Assembly (NCBI GenBank): GCA_034231615.1
Contig: CM067317.1
Span: forward strand, 2,378,501 to 2,442,500
Source: Meghimatium bilineatum
Taxonomy: Eukaryota; Mollusca; Gastropoda; Stylommatophora; Philomycidae
Direction: 5' to 3'
DNA: 64,000 bases
Both the position numbers and the translations under genes were made by a program. Below the pieces are notes generated by a model. It made no database searches. It saw only the letters and a program-made list of their open reading frames with translations, and was not told where the DNA came from. Below are positions 1 to 10,362 of the stretch, one piece after another; position 1 is the first letter of the stretch, and the number at the start of each line of letters is the position of its first letter.

Positions 1-720
1 TAAAACAGCGACAACACATTTCCGTTCTCTGGACTACATCCTACTGGAAATCTAGTAGGACCATTGGCTTGCTATAAGAGTCCAAACCCAGTGGGAGTTT
101 GAGAATGAACGGGAAAAAATAATCGTAATCTAAACATTGTGCTGTCAACTTTACTCAATGTACTGCAATACTGGTCACTAACTGCAGTTATAAGTCCTGG
201 TCGAGAGATTGTCATGAGATGATGATGTTCCTCCTTCGCACGCAAAGATGAGCATAGCATGAAAAACAATTTTTAAAAAGTGGAGAAAAAAATGATGGAA
301 AAACAAAACTATTGATGTTTGTCTATTTTGGTTTATGTTTGTGAGTTTGCAGATGCCAGAGGAGTTAGATTCCTGCTAGGAAAGATCTGTTGCTGAGCAT
401 GCAGAGGGTCCATAGTACGAGCGTTTTGAGATCTTTCCTTCTATTTATGTTTCTAGTAGATTTCTCACAGTGTTCTTTCCTGTTCAAATTTTGTGATGAT
501 TGCAGTGATCTGAGTGTGCCAAGATGAGCGATCAAGAGCCATAGTCTCCCAGAGTCTGGGATCATTGTGCTGTCAAAGTACTCATTGTACTGCAGTGCTG
601 AAATCACTAGCTGCAGTTATAGGGGTTCTGGTCGATAGACTGTGATGGGATACATTGTGCCATCATATGTAAATATATGAATATGTAAATATTTCAAGAC
701 ATCAAACTATAACATATATT
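1..720. other. Left-edge RTCB intron with a dispersed 85-bp duplication
   Basis: This is AT-rich intron sequence without recognisable exons. About 85 bp beginning CATTGTGCTGTCAA at 135-222 recurs in diverged form at 563-650, with shared ACTGCAGTTATA and TGGTCGA segments. It may be a relic of an older tandem array or segmental duplication. Confidence 0.5.
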
Positions 721-721
721 A

Positions 722-875
722 TGGTTTCCACTTCAATGTCATATCTCAGAGTTTTCACTTCAATGTTATATGTGAAGATTTCCACTGCTAATGTCATATG
801 TCAAGGTTCCCACTACAATATACATCAATGATACACATGCATTGTCAGGATTCCCACTACAATGTCACACATCAA
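722..875. repeat. Degenerate ~31-bp tandem repeat
   Basis: About five diverged copies built on TTCCACTACAATGTCATAT. It ends about 35 bp downstream of the RTCB exon 4 donor, within the intron. Confidence 0.6.
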
Positions 876-912
876 AATCATTAATGACACTGACATATGT
901 CAGATGACTTAC

Positions 913-1120
913 TGTGCTGTCATTGGTATGATACCCTTGGATCCTACTCCAACAGGGATGTGATCAAACAAGCACTGAGCCAACTGCTCCTTGACTGGAG
1001 CAACATCCTTGGCATGCAAGTTTGTCCTCAGCAGCCTGACTCCACAGTTGATATCGAATCCCACACCACCAGGGGAAACCACAGACTTGGGATCACCCAT
1101 ATCAAAAGCTGCCATGTTCC
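913..1120 (-). CDS. RTCB: RTCB coding exon 4
   Basis: The exon reads [18 protein letters not shown], then [17 protein letters not shown], through [18 protein letters not shown] to PMTA, and leaves two bases (CA) for the next codon. The FDINCG motif carries the Asp (residue 118) and Cys (121) that bind the catalytic metal ions in RtcB enzymes. The acceptor is CAG at 1121-1123 and the donor GTAAGT starts at 912. The following exons, with the metal-binding histidines and the nucleophilic histidine, were looked for in 1-912 and not found; they must lie left of the window. Confidence 0.93.
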
Positions 1121-1329
1121 CTGTACATACAAGAGACAATAGTTAACTTTAATGTATGCCTGATTAAGCCTTACATGATGTTTGTACATCATAATCAATG
1201 ATGACCAAAACTCAACCAGAATAATAATAAATAATAAAAGATAATACAGTTAATAGTGCATTTTTAAATGACTAACAAGTCCAACAAACAGTTCTTCCAC
1301 ACAATTGACATCTGTAGAGGGTGTCTATA

Positions 1330-1801
1330 GGACATTGAGATGTTTTGTCGTTTCTATTTGCCCGTTTTTTTCTTGCAATATCTTGCCTGGTCTTTTCCGC
1401 AGCTAGTGTTCCAGTTCTGAGACTGTAAGAACTGTTCTATCCCGAAAGAGGCTCTCCCAAAAGCCTACGTCAATTTTAAGATATTTCAGTGAGGACTTGA
1501 GTGTGTCTTTGAAACACTTTTTCTGTTCACCAGCTTTTCGAAGTCCTGTCTTGAGTACTCTATAATATATTTGCTATGGTTGACACGAGTCCTCCATACA
1601 CACAAGATGACCAGCCCAGCATGCTTGCACATTCATAAGTAATGTGTAGATGCTTGTTGTGGCTAATTTTTCCAGTACCTCGTAATCTGGTACTTTGTCC
1701 CACTGATGGATGTTTAGTAATTTACGTAGGCAGCTAACATGGAAGTGATTTAGTTTTCTTGCATGCCTAGCATACACTGTCCACTCAGTGAACTCAGACA
1801 T
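1330..1801 (-). mobile_element. 5'-truncated LINE fragment (reverse transcriptase C-terminal part)
   Basis: The minus-strand translation reads EWTVYARHARKLNHFH, SCLRKLLNIHQWDKVPD and WAGHLVCMEDS, then continues through KKCFKDTLKSSLKYLKID in another frame. This is the thumb and C-terminal region of non-LTR retrotransposon ORF2 and matches the better copy at 48.7-49.1 kb. It lies in an RTCB intron and is broken by stops and frameshifts. Confidence 0.85.
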
Positions 1802-1905
1802 CTAATCTCTCCTTGTTGGTGAACTCAATCAGGTATCTAATCTCTCCTTGTTGGTGAACTCAGTCACACATCTAATCTCTCCTTGGTGGTGAGCTCAATA
1901 AGAAA
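1801..1905. repeat. 35-bp tandem repeat, 3 copies
   Basis: The unit contains TCTAATCTCTCCTTGTTGGT; copies start at 1801, 1836 and 1871. The array is attached to the upstream edge of the LINE fragment at 1330-1801. Confidence 0.85.
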
Positions 1906-1997
1906 TCTGAGTCATTGTCCATGACCACATCCATATACAAAGACTAGTACAGCTATTACTACAGCCATTTTGATATTCTTACAATATCTAGACTTAC

Positions 1998-2046
1998 CGA
2001 TGGCGAATCCATATCCAGAGTGAACATCGGGTAAACCAATAGATTT
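1998..2046 (-). CDS. RTCB: RTCB coding exon 3 (49 bp micro-exon)
   Basis: This short exon reads KSIGLPDVHSGYGFAI plus the first base of a glycine codon. It is bounded by a CAG acceptor (2047-2049) and a GTAAG donor (from 1997 downward). GLPDVHSGYGFAIG is one of the most conserved RtcB blocks. The split glycine is completed by GG at the start of exon 4, so the phase-1 junction supports both boundaries. A 23-bp minisatellite begins about 90 bp into the preceding intron. Confidence 0.93.
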
Positions 2047-2137
2047 CTGTAGAAGAGATAAAAGCAAAGTCAGATTCACATGGCAATGGTCAATTATCAG
2101 TTATAACAAAAATGTATAATTGATCAGTCCCTTACGG

Positions 2138-2968
2138 TACTTTGTGCATATTGTGGAAGATTCTTTGTGTATATTGTGAAAGATTCTTTGTGCATATTGT
2201 GAAAGATTCTTTGTGCATATTGTGAAAGATTCTTTGTGTATATTGTGGAAGATTCTTTGTGCATATTGTGAAAGATTCTTTGTGCATATTGTGAAAGATT
2301 CTTTGTGTATATTGTGGAAGATTCTTTGTGCATATTGTGAAAGATTCTTTGTGCATATTGTGAAAGATTCTTTGTGCATATTGTGAAAGATTCTTTGTGT
2401 ATATTGTGGTAGATTCTTTGTGTATATTGTGGTAGATTCTTTGTGCATATTGTGAAAGATTCTTTGTGTATATTGTGGAAGATTCTTTGTGCATATTGTG
2501 AAAGATTCTTTGTGTATATTGTGGAAGATTCTTTGTGCATATTGTGAAAGATTCTTTGTGCATATTGTGAAAGATTCTTTGTGTATATTGTGGTAGATTC
2601 TTTGTGTATATTGTGGTAGATTCTTTGTGCATATTGTGAAAGATTCTTTGTGTATATTGTGGAAGATTCTTTGTGCATATTGTGGTAGATTCTTTGTGCA
2701 TATTGTGAAAGATTCTTTGTGTATATTGTGGTAGATTCTTTGTGCATATTGTGAAAGATTCTTTGTGTATATTGTGGAAGATTCTTTGTGCATATTGTGA
2801 AAGATTCTTTGTGTATATTGTGGAAGATTCTTTGTGCATATTGTGAAAGATTCTTTGTGCATATTGTGAAAGATTCTTTGTGTATATTGTGGTAGATTCT
2901 TTGTGTATATTGTGGTAGATTCTTTGTGTATATTGTGGTAGATTCTTTGTGTATATTGTGGTAGATTC
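2138..2968. repeat. 23-bp minisatellite, about 36 copies
   Basis: The unit is built on GATTCTTTGTGCATATTGTG plus a three-base variable tail (GAA/GTA). Copies differ mainly at C/T in TGCATA versus TGTATA and in the tail. The 23-bp period puts the same peptide repeat in all three minus frames, so the open frames of 250-314 codons here are artefacts. The array sits directly at the 3' end of a LINE (2990-3725). Confidence 0.97.
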
Positions 2969-2989
2969 TCTGTGGCTGAGATTGGTCAT

Positions 2990-3725
2990 GTGAGCTACAT
3001 CTATCATCAACATGTATTGTAAAGTATATTTCTTCATATGGTCCATGCCGTGTGGCATTAGCTATCATGTTCTTCCATAGCCTTCTATTTCGTTTGCTTT
3101 AAATCATCTCTGATACCGATGTTCTCCCATGCCACAATGCTAGGTTGTCAAGCATCTTCTCTCTTGTTCTTCCCCTACCTTTCTTGCTCTTCAACTTGCC
3201 TGTTGTTACAATGTGCTCCATCTTTCTTATTCTCATGATGTGTCAAAAAAATGTGGAATGTCTCTTCCTGATGCCTGTAAGCAGATGAATTAACTTCCTT
3301 CAAGATATCTTCAGTACACTTTTTATCCGTCCATGGTGCTCTCAACATTCTTCTATAAAACTACATCTGTGCCGTCTCAATATAATTTTTTTACTGTTTT
3401 GCTGAGTGTCCCAGCTTCACCCATACATCAGAATTGGTTCTATATAATTTCTAAGAACTCTTTCTCATCTCAACTGACAAAGATATAAACATAGGATAGT
3501 CTTCACTTTTTTTTGTCTTGACAATTCTACATTCAACTTCTTTAATACATCTTCCATCTGAAGTTATAAATGTACCCAAATATTTGAATATGTTGACTTG
3601 CTTCAGACTGATCCCATCTACTTTGTTGTTACATTCTGGAGGACATTTATTCTTTGATATTACCATTACTTCAGTATTTCTGATATTCAGACTAAGCCTT
3701 TTGTACATTTCTTACAGCACTAAAA
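2990..3725 (-). mobile_element. LINE 3' fragment (RT thumb to ORF2 C-terminus)
   Basis: The minus-strand reading gives IRNTEVMVISKNK, IFKYLGTFITSDGRC, then diverged SETWT-type sequence, and ends WKNMIANATRHG. This is the typical C-terminal part of a non-LTR retrotransposon ORF2. A second copy of the same subfamily, sharing the 3' end, lies at 32940-33290. Stops and frameshifts make it inactive. Confidence 0.85.
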
Positions 3726-4440
3726 TACTACTGAAAGATTGCAGATGATACTTCTTAAAGCACAAAGATACAATCGTCTGGAAAGATGACAGCCCCAATA
3801 AGAGTTATCAAGTCTTCTTTTAAGGCTAGATACAGTCCTTATGAGGGCTAACAGCAACGTCTTACAGAACTAAACACTGCATCACCGGGGCTAACAGCAA
3901 CGTCTTACAGAACTAAACACTGCATCACCGTTTCTAGCAATGAATGCATGGACATGCAGCCAGCTTCAAGATGCAGTCACACACACTATATGATCACAAT
4001 AAGTTACCTGAGATATAGCTGGGGGTATACACAGGAAAATAAACCCACAATCATTTATGCAGTTCAATTAACAAAGTAGTGTTCAGAACCAAGCCTGTAG
4101 ATAAGGGGGATGGTTTGCGGTTGTGACCTCTCCCCTTTAGAAATCAGAACATGACTTCTAGTTTTGAGTTTAGCAAAAAGCCTGATTAAACCCCCCCCCC
4201 CCTCCCCCAGACAAATGTCACCAAAAAAATCTCATGAAAATGAACTTGTGAAAGATAATAAAGGAAAAACCCTATCATCATCCCCCTCCCAATCTCTAGC
4301 TAGACTTTGAGCAGTCCTTATTTGATATCACAGCATACCCCAACATCCTTATATTTATTACTACAAATGCATTTCATTGAGCAGGTCAAATCCAAATTCT
4401 TTGTATCTTCTTGAGACATTCGCATAATCCCATTTCTCAG
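3726..4440. other. RTCB intron 2 sequence, no gene seen
   Basis: It contains a 43-bp direct duplication at 3845-3930 (GGGCTAACAGCAACGTCTTA, two copies) and a C-rich tract at 4191-4209. Nothing else is recognised. Confidence 0.6.
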
Positions 4441-4692
4441 CCAGCATATTAGACAGAGACACTCTTTCATACAATGTTAGCCAACAAATTAGACAGAGAC
4501 ACTCTTTCATACAATGTTAGCCAACAAATTAGACAGAGACACTCTTTCATACAATGTTAGCCAACAAATTAGACAGAGACACTCTTTCATACAATGTTAG
4601 CCAACAAATTAGACAGAGACACTCTTTCATACAATGTTAGCCAACAAATTAGACAGAGACACTCTTTCATACAATGTTAGCCAACAAATTAG
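4441..4692. repeat. 40-bp tandem repeat, about 6 near-identical copies
   Basis: The unit contains ACAATGTTAGCCAACAAATT and AGACAGAGACACTCTTTCAT. Copies are almost identical, so the expansion is recent. Confidence 0.95.
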
Positions 4693-4819
4693 AGAAAGGA
4701 TACACTGGAACACTCCTTCATACTATGTTTATTGTTCAAATTCAGAATGCAGTAGATGGAATGTGAACCTGGTCCATTCAACTGACATCTATTTACCTCA
4801 CAACTTAAGTCAACACGTT

Positions 4820-5008
4820 TTTCAAATTAGACCACACCGTATCTCAAAGTTTTCCAAGTTAGACCTCACCGTAGGAAAAAGTTTTCCAAGTTAGATCACA
4901 ACGTATGACAAAGTTTTCCAAGCTAGACTATACTGTATCTCAAAGTTTTCCAAGCTAGACTATACTGTATCTCAAAGTTTTCCAAGCTAGACTACACTGT
5001 ATCTCAAA
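4820..5008. repeat. 32-bp tandem repeat, about 6 copies
   Basis: The unit contains CTCAAAGTTTTCCAAGCTAG; the left copies are diverged and the right copies nearly identical. Confidence 0.85.
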
Positions 5009-5095
5009 ATGCTCAATAATCAAATGTTTATTGTTCAAAGACGTGTATCATGTTGATTTTTTGCTATTTTATATTTTGTATACACACACACAACA

Positions 5096-5562
5096 CATGT
5101 CTAGATGAACTAACAAAAGATGTCTAGACGAACTAACAAAACATGTCTAGATGAACTAACAAAATATGTCTAGATGAACTAACAAAATAACAAATATGTC
5201 TAGATGAACTAACAAAACATGTCTAGAAGAACTAACAAAATAACAAAACATGTCTAGATGAACTAACAAAACATGTCTAGATGAACTAACAAAATAACAA
5301 AACATGTCTAGATGAACTAACAAAACATGTCTAGAAGAACTAACAAAATAACAAAACATGTCTAGATGAAATGACAATAAAATGTCTAGATGAACTAACA
5401 AAAACATGTCTAGATGAACTAACAAAACATGCCTAGATGAACTAACAAAAACATGTCTAGATGAACCAACACAAAATGTCTAGATGAATCAAGAAAACAT
5501 GTCTAGATGAACTAACAAAACTTGTCTACATGAACCAATAAAATATGTCTAGATGAACTAAC
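5096..5562. repeat. 23-bp minisatellite that includes the RTCB exon 2 splice donor
   Basis: About 18-20 units built on CATGTCTAGATGAACTAAC, some lengthened by an extra TAACAAAA. On the gene strand each unit reads TTTTGTTAGTTCATCTAGAC. The last unit abuts exon 2, so the authentic donor GTTAGTTCATCTAGAC is part of the array. Confidence 0.95.
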
Positions 5563-5709
5563 CGAAACAATACCAGGAAGTGCAGCCACATTAGCAATCT
5601 GTTTGATTCCAGGAAGAAATCCACCGAAACCTTTACTGTTGCATGACTGTTTCAGCTCATCAAACATAAGTTTCTCCAGACCGTCATTGACGTAGAAGTA
5701 TCCATCAAC
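5563..5709 (-). CDS. RTCB: RTCB coding exon 2
   Basis: The exon has 49 codons, from VDGYFYVND through [21 protein letters not shown], matching the segment of animal RtcB that precedes the GLPDVHSGYGFAIG block. The acceptor is CAG at 5710-5712 and the donor is GTTAGT from 5562 downward. Both junctions are phase 0, and the spliced frame reads NMK-VDGYF and GIVS-KSIGL without a break. The intronic side of the donor is itself the edge of a tandem array (5096-5562) whose units repeat the donor sequence. No frameshift or stop is present. Confidence 0.93.
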
Positions 5710-5812
5710 CTGTGATATAGGAAGAATTATACAGAACTGATTATGATAACTAACAAACATGGAATCAACAGGAAAATAAACGGCAGTAAATAAAGTAGAC
5801 ATGTAAGGAACT

Positions 5813-5833
5813 GCACACACACACACACACACA
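5813..5833. repeat. (CA)n microsatellite
   Basis: About ten CA units, roughly 100 bp inside RTCB intron 1 beyond the acceptor of exon 2. Confidence 0.95.
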
Positions 5834-6004
5834 AATCTTCAATTTAAAGATTTCTCTATTGAGTTAAAAACTCAAAGATTCCAGCCGATAACTGCAATGT
5901 CTGGAAATAAAACTCTACACACAGAACCATTAAGGAAACTATGATAACAAAATATGTTTGTTGTTTGTTTAAGAAGCCCAGGAATTGCAAGCGATTAGCT
6001 CTTA

Positions 6005-6245
6005 CTTCCTATATGTAGTCTATTGTCTTGCCCCAGGTGGTTTGTGATCCACTCTTGCCATAGAGCGTAGGGGTGATTGGAGCTAGAGCTTGCGTCCTAT
6101 CGCAAGATGTGTGGCCTTGGCTGTGCTATGACCATGTCTGTACAGGATGTCTCTGACGTTTTCTATCCATCTTTTCCGTGGTCTTCCTCTGGCTTTGTAC
6201 CCTGATCTCATTGTGCCCGTAATATGTGCGGTACAGTAGTTTATT
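6005..6245 (-). mobile_element. LINE ORF2 C-terminal fragment
   Basis: The minus strand reads KPGRPRKRWIENVRDIL then YRHGHSTAKATHLAIGRKL, the GRPRKRW-type C-terminal signature of non-LTR ORF2. It is short and has no ends I can define. Confidence 0.7.
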
Positions 6246-6570
6246 TGAGTTTTCTTGCATACACAGGAGACTTTAGCTTTCGGCTTAATGCCTATTGAAG
6301 GAGCCTTCTACTCAGAGGAAGTATATAATTGTATAGATGACATGCTACAAAGCTTCCATAAGAGAGTCTCAATATAATGGCATATCATCTGTTACGGTTT
6401 TCTGTTGCATGGGCGGTTTGCTTAGTGGGCCATTGGTGAGACCCACAGACACAACCACACATGTAAACAATAAAATATATAGGACGCATGAGATAGACGT
6501 CTCGAAACAAAACGAGACAGAGCCATTTAGGAAACTATCCTATAATATGGAGAACACAAGAGAAAGACGC

Positions 6571-6998
6571 AAACACAAATGTTCTCTTTATTTATCTGTG
6601 ACTTAATCTCATAGAACATTTATTCATCACTAGATGAGGACAAACACAAATGTTCTCTTGATTTATCTGTGACTTAATCTCATAAAACATTTATTCATCA
6701 CTAGATGAGGACAAACACAAATGTTCTCTTTATTTATCTGTGACTTAATCTCATAGAACATTTATTCATCACTAGATGAGGACAAACACAAATGTTCTCT
6801 TGATTTATCTGTGACTTAATCTCATAAAACATTTATTCATCACTAGATGAGGACAAACACAAATGTTCTCTTTATTTATCTGTGACTTAATCTCATAGAA
6901 CATTTATTCATCACTAGATGAGGACAAACACAAATGTTCTCTTTATTTATCTGTGACTTAATCTCATAGAACATTTATTCATCACTAGATGAGGACAA
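6571..6998. repeat. 71-bp tandem repeat, 6 copies, with 142-bp dimer order
   Basis: The unit contains AAACACAAATGTTCTCTT and CATTTATTCATCACTAGATG. Units alternate between a TTTATTTA/CATAGAAC form and a TTGATTTA/CATAAAAC form for the first five copies. It runs directly into the LINE fragment at 7005. Confidence 0.95.
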
Positions 6999-7004
6999 AC
7001 AGAA

Positions 7005-7600
7005 AAGTTCGCTGGAAAACCTGGACAAGTTTAATTATATGGGTTCAAATATAAACAGCTTTGGTGATTGTACAATAGAACTTAGGAAAAGATTAGTGAT
7101 AGCGAAATTAAAAGAAATGAAAAATATATGAAAAAATGGTTATAAAGAGACAAAAGTTATACTTCTTAGATCAGACATATTTCCAGTTGCAAATTACGGC
7201 TGTGAGACTTGGACAATAAATAGAATAACAGCAAAAATAATATCGACTTTCATACTGAAGCGTTATAGGGCAATATTAAGAATTTCTTGGACAGGAAAGA
7301 TAAGGTTTTGAATATGCTGAATATAGAGGAAGGATGACTGGTGAATACAATTTTACATAGAAAACTGAAATATTTCTGACATAAAAAGACACAATAGCAT
7401 GGAAAGACACATATTAGAGGGCAGAGTTCCGGGAAGTAGAAGAAGAGATAGACCTAGGATATGGACAGATGACATCAAAGACTGTATGAGGATATCGCTG
7501 GAGGAGGCAGGCAGATTGGCACAGGATAGAGTCGGATTCAGGACATCAATTGTAAAGACATTGTTCTGGAAAGAATATGTCACATGATGATGATATATTT
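7005..7600 (+). mobile_element. LINE ORF2 3' fragment
   Basis: The plus strand reads LDKFNYMGSNINSFGDC, ANYGCETWTINR, LRISWTGK and, in a last frame from 7399, MERHILEGRVPGSRRRDRPR, DDIKDCMRISLEEAGRLAQD and FWKEYV-stop. This is the RT thumb and C-terminal tail of a non-LTR element. At least three frame changes are present. It ends in ATGATGATATATTT, a short TGA-type tail. Confidence 0.88.
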
Positions 7601-7639
7601 AACTATATATATATATTGTGTGCTCTACTATTTGCTGTA

Positions 7640-7880
7640 AGGAGTCACAGGATTGAATGATGATCAGTTTTCTAGCTATGGCACATTTGGTCACTTGATA
7701 TGCAGTAATATTGTCATGTCTCGGAATGTTGTTAACTCCTTCAATCCCAATTTCCTCTGGGTCTTCCTCTTGCTGTTTAAATTCTCATATTGTATGCTCT
7801 TGCTGCTGATCAATAAGAGTTCAATCTCCTTAAGTGGACAAACCATTTCAGTCTCTGTTGTTGAATATATTTAACCACAA
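7640..7880 (-). mobile_element. LINE C-terminal fragment (intact relative of the copy at 23.9-24.4 kb)
   Basis: On the minus strand this matches the plus strand at 23930-24030 and 24303-24390, including AGCAAGAGCATACA, GACAATATTACTGCA and AACTGATCATCATTCAATCC-type sequence. The 266-bp insertion seen in the 24-kb copy is absent here, so this copy serves as the empty site. Confidence 0.75.
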
Positions 7881-8600
7881 ACATTATACAACAGTTCTTG
7901 TAATCTCTTCATTCCTCACAGTTCCTGGACCCAGAGGAACTATCGCATATAAAACTTAGTGAATCTTCTATGACCGATATCATTACTTGAACCATAGACC
8001 TAATTCCGTTCTTCTGTATTAGATTCTAAGTCCATTTTATAACTATTGCTTGCTAAAATGTCAGAATCTTTTGTGACCACTGCATCTTCAAACACATCAT
8101 GCAATTTGAAGTAGGCCTCTAGGTAGGCCTGCCCATAAAATATGTACCTGACTATCAGTGAAAAATCGATCCATCATGCAATTTGAAGTAGGCCTCTAGG
8201 TAGGCCTGCCCATAAAATATGTACCTGACTATCAGTGAAAAATCGATCCATCATGGCAATTATTATATTAATATGAACCAGTCTCTGATCTACACAATTT
8301 TCCACAAAAAAAAAGTCATGAATTATCAGACTACAAAAGTCACATCAGAAATTCCTCTCAAGTTGGCAAAAACATTGAAATTAATTCATAAACAGTATTT
8401 GTTCAGCAACCCTACATCAATATGCCTTCAAAGATGGAATTTCAAAACAGAATTCACAGAGACTGAGATGTTAATAAAATGTTATTCTGAAAGCAATATT
8501 TGGGCAAATTTGTATCAATTTTACATTTAAATAAAAATTGTGATATTATATAAAATATAGGCCTAATGATGCATATTCTGGTAATCTTTGATATAATGTT
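7881..8600. other. RTCB intron 1 sequence with a 77-bp tandem duplication
   Basis: Two copies of a 77-bp unit containing TAGGCCTCTAGGTAGGCCTG lie at 8095-8171 and 8172-8248. The remainder is AT-rich with no feature recognised. Confidence 0.7.
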
Positions 8601-8604
8601 ACAC

Positions 8605-8698
8605 TCTGTTCATTCTAAGAATGATGTGGGTCAGTGCTTATGATTGGCTGTTGGACGCAAAACGCATAAATCGAATGTGGAGTGTGCAATAATATAGG
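8605..8698. repeat. Dispersed repeat, copy 1 (second copy at 55.1 kb)
   Basis: The segment with ACTCTGTTCATTCTAAGAAT, TGATTGGCTGTTGGACGC and GCAATAAT recurs in diverged form at 55138-55232. The family is unknown to me. Confidence 0.7.
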
Positions 8699-8748
8699 TC
8701 ATTAGAACATAATACTGATGTTAACTTAAATCTATTATTGCTAAATTA

Positions 8749-8936
8749 AACATGTCTATCACAATAGTAATGTATGTTTTACATGTCTATCACAATAGTA
8801 ATGTATGTTTGACATGTCTATCACAATAGTAATGTATGTTTGACATGTCTATCACAATAGTAATGTATGTTTTACATGTCTATCACAATAGTAATGTATG
8901 TTTTACATGTCTATCACAATAGTAATGTATGTTTTA
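8749..8936. repeat. 31-bp tandem repeat, 6 copies
   Basis: The unit contains ACATGTCTATCACAATAGTA; copies differ by a single T/G before ACATG. Confidence 0.95.
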
Positions 8937-10100
8937 AAATAAATTTTACATATATCTTTTTCATGTCATGATAAATGACTATACCCGCTGTTATATCGTT
9001 CCGCAGGCGCAATGAGGTCGGGGGGCAACCATTATAGTTCCTTGTCTACTGTCAATCCCCAAGTAGAAGCTGGTGGATAACATCCACACTTGCTTCTCTG
9101 AAAAAAAAGTCGTAGGGAACTCAAGATGACCTAAAACTAATCGCTCTATACATGACCAATATTGGACTGGATGTTTAACCTTTACGACTCTGCGGGCGAG
9201 GTCACGCACCCGTAGGACACGCCCCCTTGTACCTGCGGGCGAGGTCACTCACCATACGATATCGCCTGATTCCCGAGTACGGAACTTCACGAAGTAATGA
9301 ACAGATGCCATATAAAGCCCGCCAAACGAAGCTAGGATTACGTCACAGTTTAAAGGTCAAATTCCTTTACTCATTACGATTGTAAGAGAGAGAAAGCCGG
9401 TTGAATTTGTCAATGTATTTCTAGAGCGACTTTAGCCATTTTCGGCCGTATTTTACTATCAAATTGAGTACCGCGTGGCATGGGTAAGTGATCGTGACTA
9501 CATATTCTAATTGTTGTTCTTTGTGTTTAATATGTTGTTATTTAATAAGAATGTTTGTGTATTCATTCAAAAACACAAAAATAATATGTATCAGGGGTGC
9601 CACATGTGTGCATGGACAATAATTACGTTGCGTGTTGGCATAGACCTAGTGTTGACCGGACGGACATTATATGCGATTTCTTCACGTTTTATTAGTTTTT
9701 TAGTTCATATTATATTAGTTTGGATATAAAATATATATACAATAAGTATAGGTATTTATGAGGATTTTATCAATGTTGCAACACATTGCTCATGTATTAG
9801 GGTCATCAAGAAGATATATTTGCGATTTTGAAAATGACGTTTTCCGTTTTCCCCCCGAATTTTCAACTTCACAACTTGCTCACAACTGTCATATCACACA
9901 TACAACAACAACAAAAACACGATTATATTCACTATTCATTCCTTTATTTACATGTGCAAAAATTATTTAAATATCTTCAAAAATAAAAACGTTATTGCGT
10001 TTTCAAAACACTCACCATCAACAACGAAAATTTTCCAAAAAGAATCCAGGCCCAGGGGAGAAATTTCTCAATTTAATTCAGGGCCCTAAAGGTTAACAAG
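8937..10100. other. RTCB intron 1 distal part with a CpG-richer island
   Basis: From about 8990 to 9490 the sequence is richer in GC and CpG than its surroundings. It contains two copies of CTGCGGGCGAGGTCAC (about 9187 and 9231), a TTACGTCAC motif near 9338 and a strong plus-strand donor-like GCATGGGTAAGTG at about 9478. From 9500 on it is AT-rich. No coding exon is recognised. Confidence 0.4.
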
Positions 10101-10221
10101 TAAACAACCAGGGACTAGCTGTCTACAAACATGTCCAGACTATGCACACACATGACCAAGATGACAAGCTAACAATGTACATTTCTGTTGCTAATACTTG
10201 TATTATCGATGAGAAGCTTAC

Positions 10222-10311
10222 CTTCATATTGTCAACAAAACCTTTTTTAATGTGCCAACAGTTATTGGTAACTTTCTCCAAGAATTTCATTTCATCTTGG
10301 AATGTGCGCAT
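10222..10311 (-). CDS. RTCB: RTCB (RNA-splicing ligase RtcB homolog), coding exon 1
   Basis: This is the first coding exon of the RNA 3'-terminal-phosphate ligase that seals tRNA exon halves and XBP1-type mRNA as the catalytic subunit of the metazoan tRNA ligase complex. It reads 30 codons from ATG, including DEMKFLEKV and NNCWHIKKGFVDNMK, which match the conserved RtcB N-terminus. It ends exactly at a GTAAGC donor. The start is one residue shorter than the human protein, judged by the catalytic residues: D118 and C121 here correspond to D119 and C122 in human. The exon joins 5563-5709 in phase 0. Only residues 1-164 of about 505 lie in the window; the gene runs off the left end. A 24-bp tandem array begins about 50 bp upstream of the ATG, so the 5'UTR or promoter is unclear. 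Family and exon are seen directly; function is from family knowledge. Confidence 0.93.
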
Positions 10312-10362
10312 TTTCCAACTCAAGATGGTCTGATTTGACAAATATCTTGCTGCACTGTGGGA

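Noticed and set aside
2101..3068. Three overlapping minus-strand frames of 250-314 codons
   Set aside because: A 23-bp unit lacking stops reads the same 23-residue repeat in all three frames; this is a minisatellite.
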